From a virus, in the IMG/VR virus record IMGVR_UViG_3300025889_011410, positions 1 through 22,375 of that record: 22,375 nucleotides of DNA; one strand, written 5' to 3'. The translations under genes and the position numbers were made by a program. The stretch's first letter is position 1. Each line of letters starts with the position of its first letter. Positions 21,659-22,375 of the stretch are shown here, piece by piece. The notes beneath the pieces are model-generated. The model did no database searches, was not told where the DNA came from, and saw only the letters and a list, made by a program, of their open reading frames with translations.

Positions 21659-22375
21659 ATGGCACATCTTAGGAAATGGTGACCACGCACAATATTTCCA
21701 CGAAAGAGATTCTGATGGTAGGATATTGTTGTGCAATATGCCTCCATTTGAGGTTGACCCGAAACAAGTTTATGCCACTTGTATGGTTGACTTCAAAATG
21801 ATGGCAGCACTGACTGAAGGATCAATCTCTATTAATCAATACATGTGGGTGTTGGGCAATCGCCCTAGAATCTGGATGTATGAACGCAGTGCATTCTATC
21901 TGAAGTATGCAGCAAACATCAAAGAGTTTTATCTCACTGTCCCACCATACTGTGGTCGTGTTGGATCAGCGCAAGCAGCAACCAATTTCAATTGCGGGCA
22001 TATGGCAGTGCATTATGTTTGTGGTAAACACAAAGCAACAGAGGTGCATCTGTATGGGTTTGACACGCTGTTTGATTTTAATATGAGGTCAATCACAGAT
22101 GTATATCTGTCCAGTGATCGCAGCGACAGCAACAACTACAGACTGTTGAATATCTGGCGTCCTGTTTGGGAAGGCATATTCAAAGAGTTTAAAGATACAC
22201 AGTTCATACTACACCACAATCACGATGCTTTGAAAATATCTAAGCTTGATAACGTATCTGTCAAAGTGTATAATGATTCTTTGACTTCGTATCAGAAGAA
22301 AGATGACGCTGATCCTGAAGAAGAAGTCAATTTGAGTTTATTAACAACAGAAGAACTGTTCTCTATGAAAGTTCC
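21651..22375 (+). CDS. Partial protein resembling GT42 sialyltransferase/MptE-like fold, 3' truncated by window edge
   Basis: ATG 21651 overlaps the preceding stop; the frame runs open to the right edge (241 codons). HILGNGDHA at 5-13 recalls the GNGPS opening of GT42 sialyltransferases and MptE/DUF115-like proteins, with ILLCNMPP at 25-32 as the second strand. NCGHMAVHYVCGKHKATEVHLYGFD at 114-138 matches their second core (TSGxxAxxxAxxxGxxxIxLxGxDF) closely in spacing. The donor-binding role of that block is established in GT42. This would be another glycosyltransferase in the cassette, but the ending is missing and the assignment is inference. Confidence 0.55.
   Translation, partial: MSKWHILGNGDHAQYFHERDSDGRILLCNMPPFEVDPKQVYATCMVDFKMMAALTEGSISINQYMWVLGNRPRIWMYERSAFYLKYAANIKEFYLTVPPYCGRVGSAQAATNFNCGHMAVHYVCGKHKATEVHLYGFDTLFDFNMRSITDVYLSSDRSDSNNYRLLNIWRPVWEGIFKEFKDTQFILHHNHDALKISKLDNVSVKVYNDSLTSYQKKDDADPEEEVNLSLLTTEELFSMKV

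Noticed and set aside
1-22375. CRISPR array, tRNA, transposon, attachment site or diversity-generating retroelement
   Set aside because: No repeat-spacer pattern, cloverleaf, transposase, integrase or reverse transcriptase was seen on either strand.
5935-22375. Idea that the cassette is a bacterial LPS island rather than phage
   Set aside because: It is continuous, on the same strand and with the same overlap style as T4-like phage genes upstream (phoH, lysozyme, small phage proteins); no bacterial flanks, polymerase or flippase seen. An assembly join cannot be excluded from sequence alone.

Overview
The window is a dense, single-strand (+) stretch of an AT-rich genome that looks like a marine T4-like myovirus. 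The support is the combination of a class II ribonucleotide reductase end, a SegE-like GIY-YIG protein, a DUF6433-type protein, a PhoH ATPase, a T4-lysozyme-type GH24 muramidase and a string of tiny T4-like hypothetical genes, with stop/start overlaps at nearly every junction. No bacterial housekeeping gene, tRNA, integrase or transposase is seen. The host cannot be read from the sequence; cyanobacteria and SAR11-type hosts are both compatible.

Layout. 1-1940: phage metabolic and core genes (3' end of nrdJ, zinc ribbon, GIY-YIG protein, DUF6433-like protein, small basic protein), closed by a clear intrinsic terminator at 1953-1975. 1987-5928: small phage genes, phoH, a GT2-like glycosyltransferase, a methyltransferase, a YkgJ-type cysteine-cluster protein, a T4-type lysozyme and two tiny basic proteins. 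5935-22375: about 16.4 kb that is almost entirely a glycan-synthesis and glycan-decoration cassette, running off the right edge.

The cassette holds four GT25-like transferases (8589, 13539, 18837, 19556) plus a degenerate fifth (9181), four GT8-like transferases (9691, 15553, 16224, 21002), a possible GT-B transferase (5935), a radical SAM/SPASM-like protein (6863), a sulfotransferase (7828), a UDP-glucuronate-4-epimerase-like SDR (11419), a sugar C-methyltransferase (12361), a HAD-nucleotidyltransferase fusion (14207), a polysaccharide pyruvyl transferase (17003), three further methyltransferase-fold proteins (10434, 17688, 18256), two poorly recognised proteins (11048, 20194) and a partial protein resembling the GT42/MptE fold (21651).

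Taken together (inference), these genes could make or activate one or two unusual sugars, transfer several residues in sequence, and cap them with sulfate, ketal-pyruvate and methyl groups. No flippase, polymerase or undecaprenyl-phosphate initiating transferase is visible. The product is therefore either built on host carriers (remodelling host LPS or capsule) or put directly on a phage structural protein or on phage nucleic acid. Translation is likely coupled along the whole array. No second intrinsic terminator and no >300-base gene-free stretch is seen.
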